From Chryseobacterium viscerum (GTDB taxonomy: Bacteria > Bacteroidota > Bacteroidia > Flavobacteriales > Weeksellaceae), in NCBI RefSeq assembly GCF_002899945.2, contig NZ_PPEG02000007.1, positions 248,001-312,000 on the forward strand: a stretch of DNA of 64,000 nucleotides. Direction: 5' to 3'. The position numbers and the translations under genes were made by a program. Shown piece by piece: positions 63,773 to 64,000 of this stretch (positions within the stretch are counted from its first letter, which is position 1; the number at the start of each line of letters is the position of its first letter). The notes beneath the pieces were generated by a model that did no database searches, was not told the origin of the DNA, and worked only from the letters and a program-made list of their open reading frames with translations.

Positions 63773-64000
63773 ATGAAAACAGTAATTTTTAGTATAGCAG
63801 CAATATTATTTACGATCACAATAGAAGCGCAGGTTGCAGTAGGCAAAAATAGTGTCAGCAACCCGTCCACCTCACTGGAATTTGCCGAAACCGAAAACAG
63901 AGGGCTGCTTCTTCCCTATATAGAGGATAATAGTGGAATTTCACAAGATGGAACTATGATATTTGATACAACAGATAATAAAGTGAAATATCTTAAAAGC
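63773..64000 (+). CDS. Secreted protein of the VGxNS-head type, truncated by the window end
   Basis: 76 codons are visible. A signal peptide ends near IEAQ (residue 20). The mature start VAVGKNSVSNPSTSLEF and 'NRGLLLPYIED' is the same head module as in the protein at 54213, followed by 'GTMIFDTTDNKVKYL'. The frame runs off the window, so length and C-terminus are unknown. Confidence 0.7.
   Translation, partial: MKTVIFSIAAILFTITIEAQVAVGKNSVSNPSTSLEFAETENRGLLLPYIEDNSGISQDGTMIFDTTDNKVKYLKS

Overview
The window is chromosomal DNA from a flavobacterium, most probably Chryseobacterium or a close relative in the Weeksellaceae. The evidence is the AT-rich sequence, gene starts without Shine-Dalgarno motifs, repeated matches to the Bacteroidota promoter (TTTG, about 19 nt, then TAnnTTTG), a type IX secretion (T9SS) sorting domain, a DnaJ with two zinc motifs, GEVED-repeat proteins and 'VGxNTxxPxxTLDxxG' secreted proteins. 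No rRNA, tRNA, CRISPR array, prophage or intact insertion sequence was seen.

Positions 1-49,000 are mostly core and housekeeping genes in short operons: a PhoX-like protein with a di-haem peroxidase; alaS; an ECF sigma / zinc-finger anti-sigma / DUF417 / MsrAB set that looks like an oxidant-damage operon; an ABC-2 exporter followed by two paralogous bitopic membrane proteins; an AAA+ protein with altered active-site residues; an FAD oxidoreductase; prfB; a DedA protein; serine hydrolases; grpE-dnaJ; mntH with a candidate operator; a DUF937-OmpA protein; proS; a Gly/Trp-rich lipoprotein with an OmpP1/FadL-type porin; a ZIP transporter; methyltransferases; an SDR/AraC pair; a glycosyltransferase; a Cys/Met PLP enzyme divergent from an Lrp regulator; a bestrophin; and a 1503-residue secreted Asp-box protein with a new-looking four-cysteine repeat. 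Two copies of a roughly 210-bp dispersed repeat lie behind the alaS and dedA terminators, and a MITE-like element with inverted ends lies upstream of the sigma factor.

Positions 49,000-64,000 are accessory and rich in surface proteins. A membrane-bound AraC regulator is transcribed away from a decayed copy of an 'expression cassette' (promoter, gene A, intercistronic hairpin, first codons of gene B). An intact copy lies 3.3 kb further on. In each copy the cassette leads into a different gene B: a 332-residue T9SS cargo protein in the first and a 2572-residue protein with nine GEVED modules and an RCC1-like domain in the second. Between the copies are an SDR gene remnant, a G8 tract, an alpha/beta hydrolase, an 18-bp perfect hairpin and a tiny lipoprotein ORF. 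The window ends in two further secreted-protein genes, the last one cut by the window edge.

The observations I rank highest are the duplicated cassette with exchanged downstream genes, the four-Cys/HFG repeat, the probable pseudo-ATPase, and the sigma/anti-sigma/DUF417/MsrAB operon.
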